From Eurosta solidaginis (Eukaryota > Arthropoda > Insecta > Diptera > Tephritidae), in the NCBI RefSeq assembly GCF_040869045.1, contig NC_090323.1, positions 260,280,392-260,344,391 on the forward strand: 64,000 nt of DNA. The letters run 5' to 3'. Positions 10,981 to 21,656 of the stretch are shown here, piece after piece (within the stretch, counting starts at the first letter, position 1; each line of letters opens with the position of its first letter). A model generated the notes under the pieces. That model saw only the letters and a program-made list of their open reading frames with translations, made no database searches and was not told the origin of the DNA. The translations under genes were made by a program, and so were the position numbers.

Positions 10981-12545
10981 TTTTGTTTATGATATATAAA
11001 TAAGGGACAGTTTTGTAGTGTATGCATCTTTTAGTGTATGTATTTATATTCCAAAGCAGTTTAATGTAAAGTGAGATACAACTTTTTAGGAATTATATTG
11101 TTCCTACTTTATCTGCCTAAGGTCGTTATTTTGTAGTATTAAAATTATATTGGGAAATGCTATTGCTAAATGTTTTTTGTAGTGGACCTTATTTTCAATA
11201 CATGTATGTATGAGTGCTAACGTTACTGTCTCCAAGAGATGTTGAAAATTTGGGATGAGATTGTATATAAAATGCTGAGTTAAGAGTACCTATGTTCATG
11301 AATAAGTACTGATTTATTTTAAAATTTCATGTATTTTGTAAAGTAAAAATTAAGTAATTTAGTAACCTAATAAATATCGAAGATACATATATACATAATA
11401 ACATTTAACGTTGGAAACTCGTCGTGTCGGTATTTGAGGTGCAGATTTTTTTGAAGTATATGTACTCCATGTCTTTAGATGTAATCTTTTATAATTAAAA
11501 AAAGCACGGGTGTGTTGAAAATTTCAAATGAGTCGCTATGACACAGAACTTTCGGGTTCAGCGCCATTGCATGGTTTTTTTGATCCAATTTTTCTTTTGC
11601 CTCCTCTGTTCGGAACCGATTTTGCTTTCGGTTTAATTTTTGGATACTAGTTCGGTTGTAGTACTGACTTCAATTACGGTTCCGGGTTTTCCTTCTGGCT
11701 CTAGCCAGGAGGCTTTTGTAGCAATTTCGGCTTTAGGTTGGATCTGGTATCGGTACCTGCTACGGTAAAAGTTCGGCTTGGAATATTTCCGTTTTCAACT
11801 TCAGTATCGGTTATACTCCAGTTTTTTTCTTGTCATCATATGGATGATATAAATAATCCAAAAGTAAATCTAAACTGTTTGTGGCCCTGATGAGGGCCGC
11901 TTTTCGTAGGTATAATTGTTTAGCATTTTTTTTCTCTTTGTTGACTAGTGGTGGCCCTGATAAGGGCTGTTTTGCGTATACTTGTATAGCATATTTTCGT
12001 TCTTTGTAAACTAATGGTGGCCCTGAAACTAGGGGAGGTTACTGCGTCTGGGTTTCACGGCTTATTCGTGGTACATCATGCATATCCGTTTGTGTGCTGC
12101 AGCTGTTCCGTGCGAAGTATTAAAAAATCTCGCTCCAACGGTGTCACTTAAAAAAAAAGCGAACATGTAGAAGGGACTTTATTATTTATCCTTCGTCCTT
12201 CCTTCACGTTGTAGCGGCGAAAGTATTGTCCGATATTTTGGTAGATAACTATAGGAATGACCGTTGGGGACGATGAGACAACATCCGTTTTTTACAAACT
12301 CTTGATTAGCACTGCTAAGTCATACATAAAATTATATTATATTTTTTATCTTACAACATTCGGGAAACAATATTTACATCAAAGACGGTAAATATAGCGA
12401 TGGAGTGGAGTTGGGCATCAAATTTACTCTCTGAGCTCCCACAATAAGATCACAGGCCTGAAAATGGAGCGAAAAAATTAAGCCATTTTAGGGAAGCTAA
12501 CGCCACAAGCTTTTTCCCAATTTTTCCTCTTCCTTGATCTTGCGG
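10981..12545. other. Intergenic stretch, no gene seen
   Basis: AT-rich sequence following the NFS1 relic, with possible poly(A) signals (AATAAA near 11370) and no usable reading frame. The only notable structure is the cluster of palindromes at 11883-12037. Confidence 0.5.
11883..12037 (-). other. Three palindromes like histone mRNA 3' stem-loops
   Basis: Read on the minus strand, 11898-11883 is GGCCCTCATCAGGGCC (6-bp stem, 4-nt loop). The copy at 11967-11954 is GCCCTTATCAGGGC followed by CACCA and preceded by AAAACA. A third copy (12037-12018) has lost its stem. Metazoan replication-dependent histone mRNAs end in a 6-bp stem and 4-nt U-rich loop, purine-rich before and ACCCA-like after. The second copy fits best, with loop TATC. 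No histone reading frame is adjacent on either strand, so this is a resemblance only; they may be repeat-derived. Confidence 0.3.
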
Positions 12546-13207
12546 GGTAATTCTTTACTTTAGCTCACAACTGCAAAAACTCGTGCAAAAATATCGGGAG
12601 GTGTCAAAAAAATGCGTTTTGGACTCAGGACGACGAAGCGAAAATTAAAAATTTTATTTCTGTCAAAAATATTCCCAAAAAACTGAAAAATGGCACAGGA
12701 GCGCTCCGAAACCGGGGGTGGAATCCATAGTATTTTTGCGCAGGTAATAGTCTAGTTGAGAGAGGTGACGACGCGTCTTGACATCAGTATTAATAATCCG
12801 AAGGCGGAAAATAAAAATTTTATTTCGTTCAAAAGATATTAACGAAAAACCGAAAAAAGACCCGCGGGTACCTCCGAAACCGGGGGTGGGATCCATAGTA
12901 ATTTTGCGCAGAACTCCTTTCTGCGTTGGCGGCCTTCGGCAGCGCTTATAAAAAATTACCATGGGAGACCAAATCTATATCCGCGCAAAACACTTTTACC
13001 CACAGATTTTTTTGTGGGTACACAACACCATCAAAATTACAACAGGCACATGACAATTTTCAACTTTGTAAATATATCTGGAAAGTAATAAAATTTTCAA
13101 TTTCCGTTTTCGGATTCGTGGTCCTGGGTCCAAAGCGCGTCTTTTGACACCTCTCACGATATTTTTCGACGAGTTTTAGTAGTTGTGAGCTAAAGTAAAG
13201 AATTACC
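12546..13207. mobile_element. Fold-back element, copy F1
   Basis: Arms of about 115 bp are inverted copies of each other. The left starts GGTAATTCTTTACTTTAGCT (12546) and the right ends AGCTAAAGTAAAGAATTACC (13207). Both arms then run through matching GAGGTGTCAAAA and TTTTATT sections. The centre has blocks shared with other copies: CCGAAACCGGGGGTGG, TTTTGCGCAG, TTCTGCGTTGGCGGCCTTCG. There is no reading frame and no clear target duplication. Confidence 0.75.
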
Positions 13208-13427
13208 TAATAAATTTTCATATCAAAAGTAAATAAACAAAAAATGTAAACATAAACAAACTTTGACATTTTATGACCACCTTCGAATGAAAACATGTAA
13301 AATGCAACTCCAATGCTTTTACCTGGTTATTGTACCATGGTAGAAACTAAAGACCGCGGCACAGTGAAATTTTTTAAATAGATGCTTTTAACACAAGCTT
13401 ATGCATTCCATTAGCATCCACACAATC

Positions 13428-14231
13428 AACCAAGATGTTGCGTTTATAAATATGGAAGAACTTCAGACTTGGCAATTGAAGTTTATTTCGCCTTGCCAAT
13501 TCACATACAAAATTTCGCGAGGCACTGTTATAAACATTCGCCCTTTACAACAAAAATACTTGCTAACATATTTTATGTCGTATTCATTTCTTATATTACA
13601 GTTTTTAATTGCGAAATAGTTAGAAAAGTAACCGAGTGGGAAAAATAATTTCACTTGCAAAGTTGGGAGTTGGCAACTTTTCCATGTCAGATGGCGCCAG
13701 TGTCGCTTAATCAACCGTTCTCTATAAAAATACGTGCAATCTACTTATAATGGATAAGATTGAGTAAAACGCATTTATTTTATGTATGTACATGGTATCA
13801 GAACGCGTTTCGACCTCCGTTTCTAGAATCCGAAAGCGGAAATTAAAAATTTGATTTCTGTAGAAAGATACTTACAAAAAACCCGATCCATAGTTTTTTT
13901 TTGTACAAAACACCTTTGTGCGTTGGCGGCTTTCGGCCGCGATTTAAAAAAATAACCCTGGGTGGGTCCAACACCGGTTTGGGGTAAACCAAGATGTTGC
14001 GTTTGTAAATATGAAGGAACTTCAGACTTGGCAATTGCAGTTTATTACACCTTGCCCATTCATATACAAAATTTCGTGAAGCACTGATGTAAACATTCTC
14101 CCTATACAACAAAAATACTTGCTAACATATTTTGTGTCGTATTCGATTGTTATACATATTGCAGTTTTTAATTGCGAAAAATGTTACAAAATTTACCAAC
14201 CAGTGGGAAAAATTATTTCACTTGCAAAGTG
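13428..14231 (+). repeat. Direct duplication of about 240 bp (13428-13666 and 13989-14231)
   Basis: Both copies begin ACCAAGATGTTGCGTTT and share CTTCAGACTTGGCAATTG, AAAATACTTGCTAACATATTTT and GTGGGAAAAAT, at roughly 85-90% identity by eye. The first copy is outside and the second inside fold-back element F2. Confidence 0.8.
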
Positions 14232-14452
14232 TGCCAACACCCTTAACCAAAGCAAATGTCAAATTCTTCTACTCATAACGCATAAGCATGTGTAAAACTC
14301 ATCTATATGAAGAACTGCTTTTGTGTCGGAGCTATAATCTAAAACAATTCGCTATTTGTTCAGAGTTACCATCTTACAATACCTTTCGACAGAAATAAAA
14401 TTTTTAACTTCCGCTTTCGGATTCTAGAAACGGAGGTTGAAACGCATACCAC
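13793..14452. mobile_element. Fold-back element, copy F2
   Basis: Arms of about 80 bp: the left arm contains CCTCCGTTTCTAGAATCCGA and the right arm its reverse complement (TCGGATTCTAGAAACGGAGG, about 14417-14436). Between them lie the shared core CGGCCGCGATT / CTTTGTGCGTTGGCGG and the second copy of the 240-bp duplication. Same family as F1. Confidence 0.75.
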
Positions 14453-14750
14453 CTTTAAAAATTTTTTATAAAAGGTGGTGCATCGTCTCGGAAAACGTTA
14501 CCCTAATTCTATTTAGTTAATTATATTCACCCCTATTCTCCATTACAAGTCCGTTTCAGTTCTCCGCTCCGCTTGAAATGAAAGTAGGTATCCGGAGTTC
14601 CGTTTGAATCGAAAGAAGAGGAAGAATGAACGAGTTTTCGAAATCAGCTGTTTGTGAGAAATTGATGAAATTAGAACACAACAAAATAAAGAAATATTTG
14701 TGAAAAATTTATAAATTAGTGAATATTTCGTTATTTAACATAAATAAATT

Positions 14751-14879
14751 ATGGAAACATTAACCGTTGCAGTTTTAATTGAAGAGGAGGACAATACGTC
14801 CCACAATGTAGACGTGAGAGTAGAAAGACGGAGATTTAGCAACATCAGTGATCCACTCAGGATGAGTGATGAATTGTAA
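14751..14879 (+). pseudogene. Short exon like HARBI1-type nuclease N-terminus
   Basis: 43 codons including the stop, from ATG, containing RVERRRFSNISDPLRMSDEL. The pattern of basic residues followed by SDP-hydrophobic-x-D resembles the N-terminus of insect Harbinger nucleases (inferred). GTAAGT overlaps the stop, so it may have been an exon end. No nuclease domain follows. Confidence 0.3.
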
Positions 14880-15357
14880 GTTGGTGCTGAAAGTGCTAAA
14901 CTTTCATACATTTAAACAGGAAGCCCTCAGGAGGAGGAAGAAGAACATAGCAGTGATAATTATTATATTGCTGTAGCCAATCGCATTCGCAACAACATAC
15001 TCACTTCGTTGTAAAAACATATACAGCCCAATTATAAACGAAAATTCCGTGCGAGTTTTTTCCCTTCTCCCATTCCTCGTATTCTAAATAAAAATTCCTT
15101 GTGAGTTTTTTCACTTCTCCCTTTCCTCCTATTCTGAACAATGTTCGAAAAAGCGGAAACCGGTTATGGGAGAAAAGTAGGTATTATGAATGTGAGGGAG
15201 AGGGAGATTTCTCTGCCATTTCATAGGAGTTTTTTCACTAGTTAAAGGGAATGTATCAAAATAGTTAAAGGAAAATGTTATTTTAAGAAAGAACACTTAT
15301 TTGTACAAATTTGTATAAAATATGTAATTACATTCTACCACAATATTCTCACTGTTA

Positions 15358-15383
15358 ATACAACAACAACAACAACAACAACA
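15358..15383 (+). repeat. CAA microsatellite
   Basis: Eight or more uninterrupted CAA/ACA units in the Harbinger-like relic. Confidence 0.9.
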
Positions 15384-15423
15384 ATATTCTTTAAGTCGAA
15401 AAATATATCATAAGCAACGGAAG

Positions 15424-15651
15424 AGCTCTTCGTATATTTGATGCAGCCATCCAGAAATTGCGCAAGGATTTTTTAAGGCTTAAATAGATTTAGGCATATG
15501 GCGAAAGGCGAACTCAACTCGACTTTGCCGCCAGAAAAGCTCTTCGTATATTTGATGCAGCCATCCAGAAATTGCGCAAGGATTTTTTAAGGCTTAAATA
15601 GATTTAGGCATATGGCGAAAGGCGAACTCAACTCGACTTGGCCGCCAGAAA
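15424..15651 (+). repeat. Tandem duplication, two 114-bp copies
   Basis: AGCTCTTCGTATATTTGATG starts at 15424 and again at 15538. The two 114-bp copies differ at a single visible position (GACTTTGCC versus GACTTGGCC), so the duplication is recent. Confidence 0.9.
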
Positions 15652-16734
15652 ATTGCTTTACAGAATGAATGCAGGCAACTCCGGCTGATTTGTGTTATCC
15701 CGCCGGTCTTCTTCTTATGCTCCTCTGTTGATGTTGCTGTTGCACCAATTCATTACTCATTTCAGTGAATACCACATGAAATGCCTTAATGTGCATTGTT
15801 TATACCTTATTTCTTAATTTCAAACAAATTGGCAACAATAATTAAACTTTACAATTTTTTAAACAAAATAAGAAATGCGCAACGAAATTTCAATTGACAA
15901 AACAGCTGACTTCGAAAATTCGAAATTCCTATTCCCCAATTATTCTTCTCACTAGGAGAAAAGAATTGGAGGAATTTTTCCGCGGGAATAAAAAAATCAG
16001 CGAGAACAAAATTCCGCGAGAATATTTAGAATTGGTTTGATAATATTCCAATAAATAAGAAGTTGAATTATTTCATATTTGTAAAAGTCTGTAAATTTTA
16101 ATAAAAAATAATTCATTAAATTCAGTATAATCAATGGACTTCTTCTTTAGGCCTTTTTGAGAACCCTTGCGCAATGTCACTTTCTTGACAGCATTTCCAA
16201 CAACTTGTCGTATTGCTCTGGTGTTGCACTTGTTGCCCTGCAAAACCACAAAAAAAATATAAAGTTTTTTTTAAAATATTTTTTATAAACATTAATGTAT
16301 ATTTTACTTACATATTTTTTAAAAAATTGCGAAAATAAAAATTAAAAGAATCTCCGTCAACTAATTTGGAACTGGGAAAAACGGAAGTCCGCTCGAAATG
16401 CAGAATACATCAAATCGAGACTTTTGAACATGGACTGAACGAAAACGGAACGCAGGATAGCAAAGTTACCAAACTGAGAAAATTTTAGTTCAGTTCCAAG
16501 TGCAGAATAGGGCTGATTGTGACGAATATTAGCATCACTAAGTGATACTAACATCACTAAGCGGTTGTTAAATGAAGACACAACAACAATAAAGCAAGCT
16601 GCCACTCTTGGTGAACGTAAACAAATCAATCATCATTTACGCTCATACATACAAGGCGATGGAGAGATGCTCGCAATCGCTTGTAGTCATCGGCCGAAGT
16701 GGTGCTCACATATACACACGCATCTATCTATAAA

Positions 16735-19598
16735 TCTTATAAAATAAAGTCGCTAAATGCCATGTATGCACATAACTTCACCGATTTTAAAACGGTTTTT
16801 TGCATTTGAAAGCTTAGCTACGTGAGATGGTACAGTTAATATAATTTTAAGGTATATATTATAGGGTCGTGGCAAATTGCCAAAATGTAGTAAAAAATCA
16901 TAAAATTTTTGTTTACACAGCTATAACTCATAAACGGATGGATGGATTTAAAAATTCTACTTTTCAGTAAAACTTTGAAATATTTACCTTCGTTTTGCAT
17001 CACGAAAAATACTTGATTCCCATGATTCAATCTTGCTTGATCATGATTCAATTACTAGAGGTTTGTTCTTCAATGACGGCAGAGCTTTGACACTCCCAAA
17101 TTGAAAAATCTGGACGGGTTGCTATTACGAAGTAAGGAAAACGGGTAATAATTAAATCCCCTTTAGCGAAAATTGTAGTAGAAAAGTACTTTTAGTAGTA
17201 TATTAGTACTGATAACAAATTTGTAAATGTCAGCAGGTTTTGGATGAAATAATTCATTTTCTAATTTTTAATTTAAATATTTCGTGAATTGATAAAGAGC
17301 TATGTTCCTTTAGAATTTTATTCAAAAATACACTATATCAAAATATGTTTCAAAAACTCCCTATATGAGCATAAGTTCAATGCATTTTGATATAAGAGGG
17401 AGTTAATGAAAAGCATTGTGAGGCGTTCTTCAATCTAATTCTAATAATGGGAAGTTTCTGAAAAATATTTTGAGATAGGACGATATTGAAAACGCAGCCG
17501 ACATAGTTTGACACAAAAAAAATAAAAGAAAATGGCTTATTGTATTAGAACTTTATATTCCGGTCTTGACTTTGACAAAAGAGTTCAGCTTTTATGTGGT
17601 CCTGCTACACAGGGAGTATTTAATTCTGATTCTTTCGGAAAGCTCCTTTACGTTAAGTATTTATGGAAGTGTTCCGGATAAAACGTTAATTTAGAATATT
17701 CGGAACACGTTCGCTTGATACTACCGCACGAGGTCCGAATATACATAATATTCAAAATATAAACCGATTCCCCAAATTCTTAAATGGAGACGAATGTTCC
17801 GAACATACGGAATGAATAAGTTAACATGCTCAATGTACCAATATTTCGTTATGGCATCTCCATTATTTAGTAACATTTTTAAGTGTATCGATTTACTAGC
17901 CGAGTTTTTGAAGTGGTTTAGGTTTCATATGTTCATATGTTTATCAAAGTGTACGATCCTTGGTGTCCGTGCTTTTCATAAAACCTATGGCATACTTAAT
18001 AAATTAATCATAAAATTTAAATAAATGTTCTAAGGAATTATGCAGTTCACTACTTATCGGGTATTTGTAAACTGATTGCTTCCTATTTCTACTACTAATA
18101 TTTTTCGAAAAATGCAAAGAAACAACACAGTTAACGGATGTCAATTCGATTTGGGAGCAAAATGGCTGGAATTGTCAAAAAATTATATCAACCAAATTGT
18201 TTAAACAAAAGTAACATTTTTATCAAAAAATGCGTATGTGTGTTTGTTCGCTGTGAAATGTCCGCGCTAATTGCTTTTGAGTGAGGCTTGATGCGACACA
18301 TACGTACATATGTACATAGCATTCGCTGCGTTATTTAACTTCGGGCGTAGGTTTATAGGCATGTATCAATGTACATATGTATGTATTTTCATATCATATC
18401 AGCTTGAGATAGGTATGTACATACATATTTATGCAACATAAATGGTTAATGCAACATAAATGGTTAAGAATGCATACATCTATTGAAATTTGGCTGAAAA
18501 TTGGTGGACGGGTAGCTTAGAACCAGAAGACAGACATAGAATACTTTTTATCCCGTTCTGGATAGGGTCTTCAGATCAAAACGTGGACCTGGGTAATCCT
18601 GGGATATGTTTGTACAATGTGGGTATCAAGTGGAAGCTGTTTATGAGTACTTTTGTGTTTTTACATTATGGGTATCAAATTGAAGCTGTTGATGTGTGCT
18701 TTAGTACATACCGCTGGGTGACTAGGGTCTCGAGATATAGACCAAAACGTGGACTCGGATACCCCTAGAAAGTGTTTATACAAGAAGCATAACAAATGAA
18801 AGCTGTTGATGAGTGCTTTAGTACAGGGTAATTTTCATATCTATTTGTGACTAGGGTCTTGAGATATAGGCCAAAACGTGGATCAGGGTAACACTAGGAT
18901 GTGTTTTTACATTATGGGTATCAAATTGAAGCTGTTGATGAGTGCTTTAGTGCAGGGTAGTTTTCATACCTATAGGTGACTAAGGTCTCGAGATATAGGC
19001 CAAAACATGGACCAGGGTAACACTAGGATGTGTTTTTACATTATGGTTATCAAATTGAAGCTGTTGATGAGTGCTTTAGTACCGAGTAATTTTTATACTG
19101 CTGGGTGACTAGGGTATCAAGATATAGGCCAAAACGTGGACCCGGATACCCCTAGAATGTGTTTGTAATAGGGATATCAAATGGAAGCCGTTGCTGAGAG
19201 TTTTAGACTAATTTTCATTGTGATATTCGATTTAGTCGCATCAATCTGGCAAAACTGATAAATATGCATGCGAAGCCGAAATAAAGGCATGAATTAATAA
19301 TACCCACATAACTATTTAATACGTCCTATTCGATTTGCCTGGAAATAAGGGATGAAGAAGAATGGGAAAAACTTGAGAGAAGGGAAAAGATGGAAGGAGA
19401 AGCAGACTGAGAAAGAGATAGAGTGAGACGAAGATAGAGATAGATGAAGCGAAAAGACGGAGTGAGGAGTGAATAAAAGGATTAAGAAAAAGTGAGGGGG
19501 GTGGGGGGAGGGGGAGCAGAGTTAGACGGAAAAAGCTTATTAAAATTTATGTAGATAGACAAAATTTAGGGCAGAACAACGTCTGACGGGTCTGCTAG
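16735..19598 (+). mobile_element. Non-autonomous Helitron, 2.86 kb
   Basis: It begins TC (TCTTATAAAATAAAGTCGC) preceded by A, and ends CTAG followed by T, the A-T target and TC...CTRR ends expected of Helitrons. A hairpin (GCAGA 19571-19575 with TCTGC 19591-19595) lies just before CTAG. It sits inside an LTR whose two halves are continuous across it. A 129-bp tandem array (about 18490-19210) and a purine-rich stretch (19340-19520) fill its right half. No Rep/helicase gene. Confidence 0.75.
18490..19210 (+). repeat. Tandem array, 129-bp unit, about 5 copies
   Basis: GCTGTTGATG recurs at 18802, 18931 and 19060. Units share CGAGATATAGGCCAAAACGT, GACCAGGGTAACACTAGGAT and TATGGGTATCAAATTGAAGC. 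These parts match the order and spacing of the 130-bp array at 400-2190. Confidence 0.85.
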
Positions 19599-19938
19599 TA
19601 TGGCTATAAGAGAAACATTATAAACTCCAAATAGGTATACATATATGTAGCTCAATTAACAAGCAGGAGATACAGCAGAATGCGAAACGTCTAGACTTTA
19701 GTAGGAATATCCGAATGAAGCGATGGAGAGTATAAAAGCAACGTAAGCTGAGTAGTCAGTAATCCGTTTGATTTAAACACGCTATCAGTTGCGAAGTGAA
19801 GTATAATTGTGAAGTATAATTGTACTACTCCCAAAGATGTCTAATAAAGACCATTTTGCAATACCGAATCAACAGTTTAGCGATTCGGACGTTAGCAGAA
19901 GATTTCAACTAAGCGGAATTTTCCCAAAATTCGTTACA

Positions 19939-20868
19939 ATATTTTATATAATTTTTATTTTTGCAATGCATTGTTTTTAATATGGTATAGGTACGTATAT
20001 ATATGACATTTTCACAACGTTTTAGCCTAAAAGGTGATGAAAAAAGCATTGTGTATTTATTTTATTAATGCATTTTACTACTTAAATATAATAAAATTAA
20101 CATTGCGTTTTTTATAAATATACGACATGACAATATTATCGATATCAAACATTCGGGGCATTCATATTAGCTTGCAAACTTGCAGATAATTTTAGAATGT
20201 TTACACGATTTGTCCTGTCAAAATGTAGAAAACGTGCAGGAAATATAGTTTTAAAAACAGTAAAAAAAAGAACGAATAGCCGCTTACATAAAAAACATCA
20301 CTCTATGACCCACATCATTTTTTAATCTTTCAATTTAAAATTGTATATTTACATTAACCGTGAGTAGCATAAGCAGTGAATAAATTCAACACATCTTAGC
20401 GTTGTCGTCTGGCCAGACGAAATTTGACACTTTGAACTTTATCCACAAATATTTGAGTTTTTATTTGAATTTTGAAGAAAACTCGTCGCACACCGTGACT
20501 ACCCAGGAATAAGTTTCAATTTTTATTGATAAATGTTGAAATGAATTCGATCTATGAGGTTTTATAGGCTTAAAAATGTGTTCGTCTAGCCAGAAGACAA
20601 CGCTAAAAAGTGACGTAATCAAATTTGGTGCAACAAAAAAGATAAAATAAGAAGAAAAAAATATCGATTTCCAAATTATTATGAAGACCGCCTCTCTAAA
20701 CTTAAAAAGTCACGAAAGCTTTTCGTGATCGGGTGGGTAGCAGTAAAGTTATTAACGAAAATAAAGCCTTTTCGTCTGGCCAGACGCCACAATCTATCGG
20801 AGGGTTAATATATTACTGCTATCACAAAAATAATAAAATAAAAGAACAGAAAAGAGATGAAAACAAAT
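19939..20868. other. Intergenic stretch with a small inverted-repeat element
   Basis: No gene seen. TTAGCGTTGTCGTCTGGCCA (20396) and its near reverse complement (TAGCCAGAAGACAACGCTAA, ending about 20609) bound a 215-bp element. A third CGTCTGGCCAGACG lies at about 20772. Confidence 0.5.
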
Positions 20869-21287
20869 GCCCCGGCGGGTTAGGGGGCTAAGGATACAAC
20901 CTCGGTCTGTATGCCTGCCGAAAGGGGCGACTAAACTACCAAATTGATTCAAGGGGTTGTGTAGCGCAACCCTTTCAAGACGCTTCCAGCGCTCCTCTAA
21001 CCCACTGTCAACCTCACCCCTACCTGTGGCGAATTCAGTTTTATTAACAGGCGAGGCTCTGGCGACCCCGAACTCCAAATGGATCTAGGGAGCAGGACGG
21101 CGGTATGGCCTAGAAGGTTTCATGTGTTCATACCAAATCGTTCCCGAGATGGTCGGGCTAGGATCTTTATGGTGCGTGTTACCGAAAGGTACCGGATCTG
21201 CATCCATCAAAGGACCATCAACATCGATAACAGTCCTCAAGGCCTTCGGGGAGTGTCCTTATCACTACAACAACAACAACAAAAACA
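20869..21287 (+). mobile_element. SINE-like retroposon, copy 1 (419 bp)
   Basis: It begins GCCCCGGCGGGTTAGGGGGC and ends with a CAA tail (CACTACAACAACAACAAC). It is flanked by a 13-bp direct repeat GATGAAA(A/G)CAAAT (20856-20868 and 21288-21300), the sign of target-primed insertion. The body shares CTGTCAACCTCACC, GAGGCTCTGGCGACCCC, CGTTCCCGAGATGGTCGGGC and CCTTCGGGG with copies at 53258 and 55648. No coding capacity. Confidence 0.85.
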
Positions 21288-21386
21288 GATGAAAGCAAAT
21301 GAACGTATCGATTACTATCTACTTATTATTACTAATTAGGGCATATGCATGTAAGTAACTTTAAAGGCATGAAACTCGTTGTGAAT

Positions 21387-21392
21387 TTTAAT
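21387..21392 (-). terminator. Candidate poly(A) signal for PGM3
   Basis: ATTAAA on the minus strand, about 75 bp past the stop codon of exon 3. It is the nearest hexamer of this kind downstream; the cleavage site is not known. Confidence 0.4.
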
Positions 21393-21466
21393 GCTTAAAA
21401 ACCGTTTCGCCGCAAAGGGCAACACCGGTTCAACATTAGCAGTTAAAGAAGAAATATATATGAGGT

Positions 21467-21574
21467 CTAGATGTGAGCACTTATTATTTTGCTAGGATGT
21501 ATAAGCTCAGGTCCGATACCACCAGCTAATTGTTGCACCAAAATGCCTACTTCATAAGCTAAGCTTTCTGTTTC
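21467..21574 (-). CDS. nst: PGM3 coding exon 3 (last)
   Basis: The 82-bp intron 21575-21656 (GTAAGT at 21656-21651, ...TTTTTTATAG ending at 21575) joins exon 2 in phase 0. The exon reads ETESLAYEVGILVQQLAGG and continues to TAG at 21469-21467, 35 residues. This extends the phosphate-binding C-terminal domain, where PGM3 proteins end with a similar L-A-x-x-V-x-x-x-V-x-x-LAGGIG segment. Reading through the splice donor instead would give an unrelated 19-residue tail. Confidence 0.9.
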   Translation of the reverse strand, partial: ETESLAYEVGILVQQLAGGIGPELIHPSKIISAHI

Positions 21575-21656
21575 CTATAAAAAATAGAAATAAGAGTTAA
21601 CCTTTTTGATAAAGAAAATGTGCAGCGATAAAAAGCTTATTCAAATATATACTTAC

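Larger units (their letters stand above)
14527..16513. mobile_element. PIF/Harbinger-like relic
   Basis: The left end reads CCCCTATTCTCCATTACAAG and the right end is the reverse complement of CAGCCCTATTCTGCACTTGG; CCCTATTCT is shared. An internal short open frame (14751-14879) resembles the start of a Harbinger nuclease. Several internal pieces repeat ATTCTCC/ATTCCTC motifs, suggesting nested fragments. A clear TWA target duplication was not found, so the boundaries are approximate. Confidence 0.4.
16518..19938 (+). mobile_element. Solo LTR split by a Helitron
   Basis: It starts TGTGACGAATATTAGCATCA and ends AAATTCGTTACA. Without the Helitron (16735-19598) it is about 557 bp. Start and end resemble the 624-bp LTR at 5305 (TGTAACGAATGTTAGCAGCA and AATTCGTTACA), and CAGTTTAG(C/T)GATTCG is shared, so it belongs to a sister family. 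GAGTATAAAAGCAACG (about 19730) is a TATA-type promoter. No internal region or second LTR is present. Flanking target duplication not recognised. Confidence 0.7.
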
